Shown in pieces: positions 1 through 15,900 of a stretch of DNA of 64,000 bases; position 1 is the stretch's first letter, and each line of letters begins with the position of its first letter. Origin of the DNA: Nemertoderma westbladi. Lineage: Eukaryota > Xenacoelomorpha > Nemertodermatida > Nemertodermatidae. A model generated the notes under the pieces. It did no database searches and was not told the DNA's origin. It saw only the letters and a list, made by a program, of their open reading frames with translations. The position numbers were made by a program, and so were the translations under genes. Where the stretch lies: contig JAUCBJ010005050.1 in NCBI GenBank assembly GCA_032718475.1, positions 1-64,000 on the forward strand, written 5' to 3'.

Positions 1-636
1 ATGCTGTTACATTCTGACATTCGTCACTAGTAAAGTATTTTTTGTAGCCAATAAGATCGTTTAAAATGATATCAGCTGGCAGGATGACGTTTTTTTATTT
101 ACATAACAGCATTCTGGCATTAATAGTATACCTGTATACCAGTATACTGTTATATCAGTACAGCAGTATTATAATACTGTAATATACAGTAATTATTACT
201 GTATTATGCATTGTGCAATAATTTCAGAATGTGCATTGTCATACAGGTGTCGTGAAAGCCTAGCACTGCTATACTAAAGTAGGACTTTAGTATATATAGT
301 GCAGTAGTGCTGCACTGGTCATAATTTGGTCAGTCTGTCACTCCCTCACTCGCTATACTGCTACAGCTGCTAGGCCTATACACCGCACCGGCAGGTACTT
401 TCAACTACTGCCTGACAGCCTGAGCCTGATTGCAGTATGTATACTGAACTAAGCATCGCGTTTTTACGATCTTTTGTCTTTGTCAGTTTGTGGACTGTTA
501 CTTTTGATACTGTGATACCTTTTAGGCCTATTGTCTTTTGTCATACTGTCATAAGGCAGTAAGGTACCGGTACAGTAGTCTGTAAATTGATAAATCAATA
601 ATCAGATAATTCTGTAATTGCAGAGTCAGCAACAAA
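1..636. other. 5' flank of nbr1
   Basis: AT-rich sequence with no convincing reading frame. It contains runs of the type TATACCAGTATACTGT and a TATA-like string (AGTATATATAG) near 289-299, about 340 bases before the nbr1 start codon, which could serve as a core promoter. A GGTACCGGTAC palindrome lies near 562-575. The 5' untranslated region of nbr1 must lie here, but I cannot place the transcription start. Confidence 0.3.
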
Positions 637-1100
637 ATGGATCAACAAAACTACAAGTGTTATGACTTAAACATAATGGTTGATGGATCTGTTCATCATA
701 TGAACTTTCCCTATGATAATTTACTATGGGACGATTTATTTGAGATGCTGCGAGTTCATTTCGAGATCCCGTCTATGAGTGTGTTCACCATACCGTTCAC
801 TAAATCCCAACAATCATCAACAACTCCAACAGATTCGCTATATACCATTCCTATACAGACATCTCGAGATTACAGCCGTGCATTGGATCGAATCAAAGGA
901 AGAGGGGATGTTTTATTTATAAAGCTTGAAAATTATGATTCGAACATGGATACAGATGAGGATGATGGTATTCGAGTTTACTCATCGGGGTCCATGGACA
1001 GAAAGGAATTTATTGGAAGCGAAAAACGTTGCGCTGATGGTGAGGGTGATATACATCTCAGGAAATATCATAGTGAAGAGGGACCGAAGAAAATGCAGAG
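637..1100 (+). CDS. nbr1: NBR1 autophagy receptor, exon 1 (PB1 domain)
   Basis: This exon encodes an N-terminal domain of about 100 residues with the PB1 pattern: a first strand (YDLNIMVDG), a helix with WDDLFEML, a strand at FTIPF, a late helix (SRDYSRALDRI) and a last strand (VLFIKLEN). PB1 domains let NBR1 and p62 family receptors oligomerise. The acidic OPCA loop is not obvious, so binding mode is uncertain. An acidic stretch (DTDEDD) follows the domain. I end the exon at 1100 because ATG CAG AG, then GTTTGT, gives the right phase for the acceptor TTTTAG before 1757, rebuilding an arginine codon. The donor is weak. A better-looking GTGAGG at 1040 would put a stop soon after the acceptor, so I rejected it. 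A small unseen exon in between is possible. The assignment rests on this fold plus the adjacent ZZ-FW-UBA exon. Confidence 0.6.
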
Positions 1101-3962
<2,862 letters not shown>

Positions 3963-5078
3963 ACTATTTGTACCTTTACATCGGATTAACATTCACGTGG
4001 ATTTACTAACATTATTTCGGTTATAGACTATGAATTGAATTATTTACCCCCCAATTCTATCATGTAACACATCAATATGTTAGGTTATTAGTGTATCAAG
4101 AGGTCTATCTTTCTGTCTCCTTGGTTAATATGCGGGGGGTGCATTACATTCTGTAATGCGTACTGATCAAATGCTACTCCTGTTTTTGGAATCAGTCGAT
4201 TACGGGAAAAAATTCGAGCAGAATTTTGTTTTGTACTTTTCAAGAAAAATACCTCTATTTTTCAAAATAAATTTCAAATTTTCAAAAAGGCGCTGATTTT
4301 TTTTGTAAAAAGTTATATAACAGATGAACAATTGCAAAATTAACAAAACTGCTCGAATTGTATTTTTGCGAACACTAGTAGCTTTCATTTGATACCAAAA
4401 ACCACCATACTAATATTTTTGCTCTGGCGGTTTCCCTGTTCTCTGTTTCATTTTTTATTTGATGTGTTTAATGAATAAAGATAGTATGTATGTCTGTCTG
4501 TCAGACCGACTCTCAAACGGACAGACGGACATATCTCAAGATGCGAAAAGGATCTCGCTAAGCGGTTCTCAAATTTTAAATCTTGATAGAAATCTGCTCT
4601 GTGTGAAATAGAAAAAAATTGAGAGCCAGCATCCGCCCGCCCCCTTATTTGTAAACCACATTGTGTGTATTGTAACCATGGTTTCGTGTTTACGTCCGAG
4701 GTAGCACTTTGCTGTTACCGTTTCAATTTTACGTTATGTTTAAAAATTTAATTATTTTTAATTTTGATTTATAAAGAAATTATGTTTTTGTCTTCTTACC
4801 AAAAGTATTCAAATCAGGATGATTTTGACATCCTTTCTGAGTTCTTGCAAGTTTCCACATATTTAATTTGATGAGCTACAAATTTAATTTGCGGTTCTAT
4901 ACATTTGTGGGAAATAAAAATTGGATGATACAGTAATGGTAATATGATGGTAATAATTACAGTAGGCCGGAGTTATGCAAATATTCCCGTGTTACACAAA
5001 GTACCAAAGTTTTTTTTTTATATCGTATTTGAGGTTTTCGAATAAATTCGTATTTTATTTAAAATCACGCCGTACTTT
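3963..5078. other. 3' flank of nbr1, no gene
   Basis: AT-rich. AATAAA at 4474-4479 may be the nbr1 polyadenylation signal, about 510 bases after the stop. A short imperfect inverted repeat of TGTCTGTC and GACAGACGGACA type sits at about 4490-4530. I see no coding sequence or RNA gene. Confidence 0.4.
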
Positions 5079-5082
5079 GGGG

Positions 5083-5865
5083 ACTGGTCCCAATGTCCCA
5101 GCCACGTGTCCCACTGCCCCAGCCACGTGCCCCACTGTCCCGGGCACGTGTCCCACTGTCCCAGGCACGTGTCCCAGACACGTGTCACACTATCCCAGCC
5201 ACGTGTCCCACTGTCCCAGCCACTGTCCCAGAAACGTGTCCCACTGTCCCAGACACTTGTCACACTGTCCCAGTCACGTGTCCCACTGTCCCAGACACTT
5301 GTCACACTGTCCCAGTCACGTGTCCCACTGTCCCAGCCACTGTCCCAGATACGTGTCCCACTGTCCCAGCCACGTGTCCAACTGTCCCAGTCACGTGCCC
5401 CACTGTCCCAGCCACGTGTCCCACTGTCCCAGACACGTGTCACACTGTCCCAGCCACGTGTCCCACTGTCCCAGCCACTGTCCCAGATACGTGTCCCACT
5501 GTCCCAGCCACGTGTCCAACTGTCCCAGTCACGTGTCCCACTGTCCCAGACACGTGTCCCACTGTCCCAGATACGTGTCCCACTGTCCCAGCCACGTGTC
5601 CAACTGTCCCAGCCACGTGTCCCACTGTCCCAGACACGTGTCCCACTGTCCCAGCCACGGGTGGCACTGTCCCAGCCACGTGTCCCACTGTCCCAGACAC
5701 GTGTCCCACTGTCCCAGCCACGGGTGGCACTGTCCCAGACAAGTGTCCCACTGTCCCAGTCACGTGTCCTACTGTCCCAGCCACGTGTCCCACTGTCCCA
5801 GACACGTGTTTCACTGTCCCAGTCATGCGTTCCACTATCCCAAGGAAACGTCCCACTGTCCCAGG
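5083..5865. repeat. 21-bp minisatellite rich in CACGTG
   Basis: Tandem units of 21 bp built on CCCACTGTCCCAGCCACGTGT, with variants CCAGACACGTGTC, CCAGTCACGTGTC and a 12-bp short form (CCACTGTCCCAG). I count about two dozen intact CACGTG palindromes. Because 21 is a multiple of three, every frame stays open over long distances, which produces large but meaningless reading frames on both strands. CACGTG is the canonical E-box bound by bHLH-zipper factors; whether any bind here is unknown. Confidence 0.92.
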
Positions 5866-8027
5866 TAATTGAAAGAAATTATACGAAATTACCCCACCCT
5901 GACCCTGAAAAAATCAGATAGGGAATTTATGTAATCAAAGTTAATCTATCCCCCACCCCAGGGGCAAATTATATTTGGTTTACTGTTTTGGATAGAATAA
6001 CATGTCACTGTAACCTGCTCCTTTAGTTTAATTAATTGATATTATAACATTCTTAATTAAGCGAGTCTCCTCTCAAATTCCTGGGAAAATATGTTTGCGA
6101 AACTTAATCCCTGATTAGAATTTCTTGCTGAACAATTTTATACAAATTACAGGAAGGGGGCCATCTCAAAATTAATTTAACATTTTAATATACTTTATGT
6201 TGTATTGTCTTTCCCTATGTTGAAATGCCCTTTGTACCAGTAAGTAATCTAATCGTATGTAATATTTATTGCCCGTGCGTTTTATTTTGCTTAATAGGGT
6301 GTGTGGTGCGATAATATCGATGTAAATAAATATTATTATTATTGTGTTATAAATGTAGAATTAGATCGGTTACAAAATGTATTTATCGCATCATTATATT
6401 TATATGGAATTATATATTGATTGAGGTTTGTTTTGATTCAGTTCAAAGGCGTCTAGCACACCGATGTATTAGTTTAAGAGATATTGCATTGTACCTTGCA
6501 AACATACGGTACCCACATTGGATACACCACAAAACAAATTACCTTCACAGCTCGTGATCAGCTGATTAGATCCCCCATTTAATGTGCTTTGTATTTCTCG
6601 AATGCCAATGGCCGACCCTCACGTTTTCTGGCTAATCTGCTGTCATGGAAATAGACCACACTGATGAGTTCTACCAAAGCATTGTGCTTTCGTATTCGGA
6701 GGTCACCACTTACCAGCATATCCTCCAATCCAAGACTCTGGGTAGCAGAAGTCCTCTACGGGACTAACCAGGCCAAACAACCAACATTTATCTAACAATA
6801 TATATCTATAATCGCACACTGCATTGCATATGCTTTAAGGTTGCCATGCTAGCTTATCAACAAAATTGCGCCACCACAACTTCTTATCCCCCATGACTTT
6901 ATCCGCTTCTTCAAGGCCAATGTCCTTTCAGATGCGTCTCAAGAAAGTCATGTCCTGTCCACCATGCTTATTCGCTCCATGAGTCCGCGAAAGCACAAAA
7001 AATGCAATACCTGTATAATACAGAGAGAGGGAAATACAGAGAGAGGGAAATTCGACGCCATTAACAGCTGATTACTCACAAAAATAAAACTATAATCTGT
7101 TGTATTGACTTTAGTTTATTGTTTTTGTTAGAATATCGCACCGCTGTAACCTGCTCTTTTCCTTGAATTTATAATTTAACATTGAGGCGGGATATTAATT
7201 CGCCGAGATGGGATTAGCGTCAACTAAGTCAATATAAGAAGTTGATTTTGGGCTCTTTGTGTTCGGAATAATAACGATATTATTCAAATAACTTTTATAA
7301 TTTTGTTATTTTTTCTCATTCAAAAACGCTGTGAAAAATAACAAATTATGTTTCAACATTCGAAATTTTGCACTCTAATAAAGCAATAATTGCTAGTTTC
7401 AAAAATTTTATACTGTAGCTTTTTATTTAGCGGCATCCAAATCGTTGTTTTTCTGCAATTATTTTTGACAGTTGGAACAATTTATTTAACCACATTGGTT
7501 GTTGTTAAAATTAATAAACTAAGTAACCTCACATAGATACTCAGGTTAGCTAAAATATAATTAAATAAATAAAACTAAACGACTAATTATTATCACTAAA
7601 TTTCAGAGTTATGAAGGACCAACTCGGGTTGCCTCTCGATGAGAATGATTACCCTTTTTAAAAAATAATAATAAAATAAAACACCAGATTAATTATTTAG
7701 TATCATTGCCTGGTAAGTTGTATAGGAATAAAGCGCGTCTCAGTGGTAAGGAGGATGGGATTCCAGCGCAAGTAAGGCCGTGGTCGCTTTCTTAAGCCGG
7801 GTAGCCGCAGATGATACAGATGCAGGTTGGAGTTGGCCGCCAGCAGTTCGTGTTGCTGCACAGTTTGTGGTGGCATCCGTTGGATAGGAACTGCGCGGCT
7901 GCTCTCCGTCTCATTCCCGTTAGTAAAGCTAGCGATATTGAGTTCCCGTTGTTCGCAGGGATGCTGTCTACTGCGGTGAGGATGCTGTCTACTGCAGCTT
8001 CCAGTAGAAGGCTCGCACAGCCTGGGG
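5866..8027. other. gene-free region with LINE debris
   Basis: AT-rich, mostly unstructured sequence with no gene that I can support. It contains the LINE 3' fragment at 6845-7000 and a short GAGAGGGAAAT tandem duplication near 7023-7050. From about 7730 the base composition rises in GC towards the 78-bp minisatellite. Confidence 0.4.
6845..7000 (-). mobile_element. degraded 3' fragment of the local non-LTR retrotransposon
   Basis: Read on the - strand, this stretch matches the 3' end of the element at 47,924-48,934: the part encoding the last residues of the RT reading frame and the start of its 3' UTR (shared strings include AAGATGCGTCTCAAGAAAGT in near-identical form and the segment GTCAACAAAATTGC). 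It has small deletions and many substitutions, so it is an old copy. Confidence 0.75.
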
Positions 8028-8720
8028 CGAGGTTCGGGATCTCCGGTGCGTCCCCGAAGATGTTGCAGCCATTTGGTTATCGCCGGGGGGACGACGAGGT
8101 GGGGCGAGGTTCGGGATCTCCGGTGCGTCCCCGAAGATGGTGCAGCCATTTGGTTATCGCCGGGGGGATGACGAGGTGGGGCGAGGTTCGGGATCTCCGG
8201 TGCGTCCCCGAAGATGTTGCAGCCATTTGGTTATCGCCGGGGGGGATGACGAGGTGGGGCGAGGTTCGGGATCTCCGGTGCGTCCCCGAAGATGTTGCAG
8301 CCATTTGGTTATCGCCGGGGGGGATGACGAGGTGGGGCGAGGTTCGGGATCTCCGGTGCGTCCCCGAAGATGTTGCAGCCATTTGGTTATCGCCGGGGGG
8401 GATGACGAGGTGGGGCGAGGTTCGGGATCTCCGGTGCGTCCCCGAAGATGTTGCAGCCATTTGGTTATCGCCGGGGGGGATGACGAGGTGGGGCGAGGTT
8501 CGGGATCTCCGGTGCGTCCCCGAAGATGTTGCAGCCATTTGGTTATCGCCGGGGGGGATGACGAGGTGGGGCGAGGTTCGGGATCTCCGGTGCGTCCCCG
8601 AAGATGTTGCAGCCATTTGGTTATCGCCGGGGGGGATGACGAGGTGGGGCGAGGTTCGGGATCTCCGGTGCGTCCCCGAAGATGTTGCAGCCATTTGGTT
8701 ATCGCCGGGGGGACGACGAG
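8028..8720. repeat. 78-bp GC-rich minisatellite (about 9 copies)
   Basis: Almost perfect tandem units of 78 bp, each with GAGGTGGGGCGAGGTTCGGG and ending in a run of six or seven G. The first and last copies are slightly divergent (GACGACGAGG instead of GATGACGAGG). The period is divisible by three, so long open frames occur on both strands by construction; I see no start context, composition or homology that supports a protein. Confidence 0.93.
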
Positions 8721-8844
8721 GTTCCATAAGCGCTTTGCAGTTGCCAGCGAAATCAGGTTGAGATTTAATGACGTAATTATTTTTGGAATCGATTAAATGT
8801 TTAGTAAGTCGTGATGATACAATCAAGGCCATCGTAATACAAGG

Positions 8845-8923
8845 CCTGCTCACTACATTCTAGAATACAATACTAGAATTCTTATATCAGCTGATCGATG
8901 TATTCTAGAATGTAGTGAGCAGG
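8845..8923. repeat. perfect 24-bp inverted repeat (hairpin)
   Basis: The arms at 8845-8868 and 8900-8923 are exact reverse complements (they begin CCTGCTCACTACATTC) around a 31-base loop, and pairing continues outwards with mismatches. It could be a minute MITE remnant or a snapback structure. No flanking duplication is clear. Confidence 0.85.
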
Positions 8924-9949
8924 TCTTATTATTACATATTATTATAAGTCATACTTTTTGGCATTTTCTAATTGGTGAAGGGTAAAATACCAATATTTCA
9001 AGGTTGTGTTACTCGGGCGGGCTGACGAAAATATATTTAATCATATAATAATAATATAAAATTGAAGAAGAAAGGCAGGGCATTACTATGCTTTGTATAG
9101 ATTTTGTTTGTTAGGCTCGCATTTCGCATAATATCCAATTAAATACTACTAAATATTTCATTTTTTTTTGACGTGTTTTATTTAAAAAACAAAGCGTTAA
9201 GCCTAATTAGGATAGATGTAGATAGGAAAACTGATTATACTATGAAATTTTATGATATCGAACTCTTTTTAAAGGTCTATTTACGTTCTGTTTCGCTTGC
9301 GTTTTGGTGTGTTTTCACGGAAATTCGCTTTTTGAACTGAAACTCGTACCTGGTTGCGCGGGATTCCAGGGCGAAGTACCGAATAGGACGAAGATTCGAA
9401 AAAGTGCCCATGGTGGCGTCTTTCGAACCTTCGTCTTATTCGGACCTTCGACCCGCTGCCAGGCATTGTTGTTGCGAGATGGTGGTGGTCTGTAGAGGAA
9501 GAAAGAACGCCGCAGACTTAGTATAATTAATCGTTATGTATCCGCAAAATATCCATACACCATATATCTTATACACCATGACCCGTAATATAGTGTCATT
9601 TTCTGAAGACACGCCCCCCCCCCCCCCCTCCCCCCACCCAAATTCTTCTACAAATCTTTATCATATTGTTTGAAATTTGAAACACAACTAGTTCAACTCA
9701 CCGTGGTTGTTACCATGAAGCCGGAATTTTCGATTTTGACTTTAAATTTTTTTTTATAAGCGTTTTGCTTCTTGCATCTCTAGTGTACGGCCGCCCATAG
9801 TCTACCATGTATTCTATAATTCGAGATGCAAGATGCAAAAATATAACATCGAGGATGTCCTTTTTTGCATCTTACATCTCTAATGTGCGGCTGGCCTAAT
9901 AATGCTGACGTTCATGAACTCGGCAGTACTGGAAATGTTGAAGTTCGCG
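8924..9949. other. gene-free region before the satellite
   Basis: AT-rich. It contains an imperfect hairpin at about 9391-9452 (arms pair at 19 of 21 positions, core GACGAAG and CTTCGTC), a poly-C tract at about 9606-9630, and at 9770-9895 two direct copies of a CATCTCTA(G/A)TGT(A/G)CGGC motif with an inverted copy of GCATCT between them, probably remnants of small transposons. No gene seen. Confidence 0.4.
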
Positions 9950-12900
9950 AACGCGAGGTCGGCGGAAGGTAATCAACCAACGGCTAGCCATGCAGACAAG
10001 GTCGGCGGAAGGTAATCAACCAACGGCTAGTAATGTAGACAAGGTCGGCGGAAGGTAATCAACCAACGGCTAGCCATGCTGACAAGGACGGCGGAAGGTA
10101 ATCAACCAACGACTAGCCATGCAGACAAGGTCGCTGGAAGGTAATCAACCTACGGCTAGCCATGCAGATGAGGTCGGCGGAAGGTAATCATCCAACGGCT
10201 AGACATGCAGACAAGGTCGCTGGAAGGTAATCAACCAACGGCTAGCCATGCTGACAAGGTCGGCTGAAGGTAATCAACCAACGGCCAGCCATGCAGACAA
10301 GGTCAGTGGAAGGTAATCAACCAAGGGCTAGCCATGCAGACACGATCGGGGGAAGGTAATCAACCAACGGCTAGCAGACAAGGTCGGCTGAAGGTAATCA
10401 ACCAACGGCTAGACATGCAGACAAGGTCGGGGGAAGGTAATCAACCAACGGCTAGCCATGCAGACAAGGTCGGGAGAAGGTAATCAACCAACGGCTAGCC
10501 ATGCAGACAAGGTCGGCTGAAGGTAATCAACCAACGGCTAGACATACAGATAAGGTCGGCGGAAGGTAATCAACCAACGGCTAGCCATGCAGACAAGGTC
10601 GGTGGAAGGTAATCAACCAACGGCTAGCCATGCAGACAAGGTCGGCTGAAGGTAATCAACCAACGGCTAGCAGACAAGGTCGGCTGAAGGTAATCAACCA
10701 ACGGCTAGCAGACAAGGTCGGCTGAAGGTAATCAACCAACGGCTAGCAGACAAGGTCGGCTGAAGGTAATTAACTAACGGCTAGCAGACAAGGTCGGCTG
10801 AAGGTAATCAACCAACGGCTAGCAGACAAGGTCGGCTGAAGGTAATCAACCAACGGCTAGCCATGCAGACAAGGTCGGCTGAAGGTAATCAACCAACGGC
10901 TAGCAGACAAGGTCGGCTGAAGGTAATCAACCAACGGCTAGCAGACAAGGTCGGCTGAAGGTAATTAACCAACGGCTAGCAGACAAGGTCGGCTGAAGGT
11001 AATCAACCAACGGCTAGCAGACAAGGTCGGCTGAAGGTAATCAACCAACGGCTAGACATGCAGACAAGGTCGGGGGAAGGTAATCAACCAACGGCTAGCC
11101 ATGCAGACAAGGTCGGCTGAAGGTAATCAACCAACGGCTAGCCATGCAGACAAGGTCGGGGGAAGGTAATCAACCAACGGCTAGTAATGTAGACAAGGTC
11201 GGGGGAAGGTAATCAACCAACGGCTAGTAATGTAGACAAGGTCGGTGGAAGGTAATCAACCAACGGCTAGCCATGCCGACAAGGTCGGCTGAAGGTAATC
11301 AACCAACGGCTAGACATGCAGACAAGGTCGGGGGAAGGTAATCAACCAACGGCTAGACATGCAGACAAGGTCGGGGGAAGGTAATCAACCAACGGCTAGC
11401 CATGCAGACAAGGTCGGGGGAAGGTAATCAACCAACGGCTATTAATGTAGACAAGGTCGGTGGAAGGTAATCAACCAACGGCTAGACATGCAGACAAGGT
11501 CGGGGGAAGGTAATCAACCAACGGCTAGCCATGCAGACAAGGTCGGGGGAAGGTAATCAACCAACGGCTAGTAATGAAGACAAGGTCGGTGGAAGGTAAT
11601 CAACCAACGGCTAGACATGCAGACAAGGTCGGGGGAAGGTAATCAACCAACGGCTAGCCATGCAGACAAGGTCGGGGGAAGGTAATCAACCAACGGCTAG
11701 ACATGCAGACAAGGTCGGGGGAAGGTAATCAACCAACGGCTAGACATGCAGACAAGGTCGGGGGAAGGTAATCAACCAACGGCTAGACATGCAGACAAGG
11801 TCGGGGGAAGGTAATCAACCAACGGCTAGTAATGTAGACAAGGTCGGTGGAAGGTAATCAACCAACGGCTAGACATGCAGACAAGGTCGGGGGAAGGTAA
11901 TCAACCAACGGCTAGACATGCAGACAAGGTCGGGGGAAGGTAATCAACCAACGGCTAGTAATGTAGACAAGGTCGGTGGAAGGTAATCAACCAACGGCTA
12001 GACATGCAGACAAGGTCGGGGGAAGGTAATCAACAAACGGCTAGTAATGTAGACAAGGTCGGTGGAAGGTAATCAACCAACGGCTAGACATGCAGACAAG
12101 GTCGGTGGAAGGTAATCAACCAACGGCTAGACATGCAGACAAGGTCGGGGGAAGGTAATCAACCAACGGCTAGACATGCAGACAAGGTCGGGGGAAGGTA
12201 ATCAACCAACGGCTAGTAATGTAGACAAGGTCGGTGGAAGGTAATCAACCAACGGCTAGACATGCAGACAAGGTCGGGGGAAGGTAATCAACCAACGGCT
12301 AGCCATGCAGACAAGGTCGGGGGAAGGTAATCAACCAACGGCTAGTAATGTAGACAAGGTCGGTGGAAGGTAATCAACCAACGGCTAGCCATGCAGACAA
12401 GGTCGGCTGAAGGTAATCAACCAACAGCTAGACATGCAGACAAGGTCGGGGGAAGGTAATCAACCTACGGCTAGTAATGTAGACAAGGTCGGTGGAAGGT
12501 AATCAACCAACGGCTAGACATGCATACAAGGTCGGAGGAAGGTAATCAACCAACGGCTAGATATGCAGACAAGGTCGGGGGAAGGTAATCAACCAACGGC
12601 TAGCCATGCAGACAAGGTCGGCTGAAGGTAATCAACCAACAGCTAGCCATGCAGACAAGGTCGCTGGAAGGTAATCAACCAACGGCTAGCCATGCAGACA
12701 AGGTCGGGGGAAGGTAATCAACCAACGGCTAGCCATGCAGACAAGATCGGGGGAAGGTAATCAACCAACGGCTAGCCATGCAGACAAGGTCGGCTGAAGG
12801 TAATCAACCAACGGCTAGCCATGCAGACAAGGTCGCTGGAAGGTAATCAACCAACGGCTAGCCATGCAGACAAGGTCGGGGGAAGGTAATCAACCAACGG

Positions 12901-15900
12901 CTAGACATCCAGATAAGGTCGGCTGAAGGTAATCATCCAACGGCTAGACATCCAGATAAGGTCGGCTGAAGGTAATCATCCAACGGCTAGCCATGCTGAC
13001 AAGGTCGGCTGAAGGTAATCAACCAACGGCAGGCCATGCTGACAAGGTCGGCTGAAGGTAATCAACCAACGGCTAGACATGCAGACAAGGTCGGCTGAAG
13101 GTAATCAACCAACGGCTAGACAAGCAGACAAGGTCGGGGGAAGGTAATCAACCAACGGCTAGACATGCAGACAAGGTCGGGGGAAGGTAATCAACCAACG
13201 GCTAGACATGCAGACAAGGTCGGGGGAAGATAATCAACCAACGGCTAGCCATGCTGACAAGGTCGGCGGAAGGTAATCAACCAACGGCTAGCCATGCAGA
13301 CAAGGTCGGCGGAAGGTAATCATCCAACGGCTAGACATGCAGACAAGGTCGGTTGAAGGTAATCAACCAACGGCTAGACATGCAGACAAGGTCGGCTGAA
13401 GGTAATCAACCAACGGCTAGACATGCAGACAAGGTCGGCTGAAGGTAATCAACCAACGGCTAGACGCAGACAAGGTCGGCTGAAGGTAATCAACCAACGG
13501 CTAGACATGCAGACAAGGTCGGCGGAAGGTAACCAACCAACGGCTAGACATGCAGACAAGGTCGTCTGAAGGTAATCAACCAGCGGCTAGACATGCAGAC
13601 ATGGTCGGCTGAAGGTAATGAACCAACGGCTAGTTATGCAGACAAGGTCGGGGGAAGGTAATCAACCAACGGCTAGACATGCAGACAAGGTCGGGGGAAG
13701 GTAATCAACCAACGGCTAGACATGCAGACAAGGTCGGGGGAAGGTAATCAACCAACGGCTAGACATGCAGACAAGGTCGGGGGAAGGTAATCAACCAACG
13801 GCTAGCCATGCAGACAAGGTCAGCTGAAGGTAATCAACCAAAGGCTAGACATGCAGACAAGGTCGACTGAAGGTAATCAACCAACGGCTAGACATGCAGA
13901 CAAGGTCGGGGGAAGGTAATCAACCAACGGCTAGACATGCAGACAAGGTCAGCTGAAGGTAATCAACCAACGGCTAGACATGCAGACAAGGTCGGCGAAA
14001 GGTAATCAACCAACGGCTAGACATTCAGACAAGGTCGGCGGAAGGTAATCATCCAACGGCTAGCCATGCAGACAAGGTCGAGGGAAGGTAATCAACCAAC
14101 GGCTAGACATGCAGACAAGGTCGGCGGAAGGTATTCAACCAACGGCTAGCCATGTAGACAAGGTCGGCTGAAGGTAATCAACCAACGGCTAGACATGCAG
14201 ACAAGGTCGGGGGAAGGTAATCAACCAACGGCTAGAAAAGCAGACAAGGTCGGGGGAAGGTAATCAACCAATGGCTAGCCATGCAGACAAGGTCGGCGGA
14301 CGGTTTTCAACCAACGGCTAGCCATGTAGACAAGGTCGGTGGAAGGTAATCAACCAAGGGCTAGCCATGCAGACAAGATCGGGGAAGGTAATCAACCAAC
14401 GGCTAGCCATGCAGACAAGGTCGGCTGAAGGTAATCAACCAACGGCTAGCAGACAAGGTCGGCTGAAGGTAATCAACCAACGGCTAGACATGCAGACAAG
14501 GTCGGGGGAAGGTAATCAACCAACGGCTAGACATGCAGACAAGGTCGGCTGAAGGTAATCAACCAACGGCTAGACATGCAGACAAGGTCGGGGGAAGGTA
14601 ATCAACCAAAGGCTAGCCATGCAGACAAGGTCGGCTGAAGGTAATCAACCAACGGCTAGCCATGCAGACAAGGTCGGCTGAAGGTAATCAACCAACGGCT
14701 AGTAATGTAGACAAGGTCGGTGGAAGGTAATCAACCAACGGCTTTCCATTCAGACAAGGTCGGCGGAAGGTAATCAACCAACGGCTAGCCATGCAGACAA
14801 GGTCGGGGGAAGGTAATCAACCAACGGCTAGTAATGTAGACAAGGTCGGTGGAAGGTAATCAACCAACGGCTAGCCATGTAGACAAGGTCGGTGGAAGGT
14901 AATCAACCAACGGCTAGTAATGTAGACAAGGTCGGTGGAAGGTAATCAACCAACGCCTAGCCATGCAGACAAGGTCGGGGGAAGGTAATCAACCAACGGC
15001 TAGACATGCAGACAAGGTCGGTGGAAGGTAATCAACCAACGGCTAGTAATGTAGACAAGGTCGGTGGAAGGTAATCAACCAACGCCTAGCCATGCAGACA
15101 AGGTCGGGGGAAGGTAATCAACCAACGGCTAGTAATGTAGACAAGGTCGGCGGAAGGTAATCAACCAACGGCTAGACATGCAGACAAGGTCGGGGGAAGG
15201 TAATCAACCAACGGCTAGTAATGTAGACAAGGTCGGTGGAAGGTAATCAACCAACGCCTAGACATGCAGACAAGGTCGGGGGAAGGTAATCAACCAACGG
15301 CTAGTAATGTAGACAAGGTCGGCGGAAGGTAATTAACCAACGCCTAGCCATGCAGACAAGGTCGGGGGAAGGTAATCAACCAACGGCTAGACATGCAGAC
15401 AAGGTCGGTGGAAGGTAATCAACCAACGGCTAGTAATGTAGACAAGGTCGGTGGAAGGTAATCAACCAACGCCTAGACATGCAGACAAGGTCGGGGGAAG
15501 GTAATCAACCAACGGCTAGTAATGTAGACAAGGTCGGCGGAAGGTAATCAACCAACGGCTAGCCATGCAGACAAGGTCGGTGGAAGGTAATCAACCAACG
15601 GCTAGTAATGTAGACAAGGTCGGTGGAAGGTAATCAACCAACGCCTAGCCATGCAGACAAGGTCGGGGGAAGGTAATCAACCAACGGCTAGACATGCAGA
15701 CAAGGTCGGTGGAAGGTAATCAACCAACGGCTAGCCATGCAGACAAGGTCGGGGGAAGGTAATCAACCAACGGCTAGCCATGCAGACAAGGTCGGCTGAA
15801 GGTAATCAACCAACGGCTAGCCATGCAGACAAGGTCGGCTGAAGGTAATCAACCAACGGCTAGTGATGTAGACAAGGTCGGTGGAAGGTAATCAACCAAC

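Noticed and set aside
1040..1045. GTGAGG as the nbr1 exon 1 donor
   Set aside because: It matches the donor consensus better than 1101, but splicing to 1757 would run into a stop within about 15 codons.
4975..5921. Three overlapping long frames rich in Pro, Cys, His, Ser (up to 297 codons) on both strands
   Set aside because: They are produced by the 21-bp tandem repeat, whose period is a multiple of three; all frames are open equally and none has independent support.
7811..8853. Frames of 219-316 codons on both strands over the 78-bp repeat
   Set aside because: Open only because 78 is divisible by three; both strands open alike and there is no homology or upstream signal.
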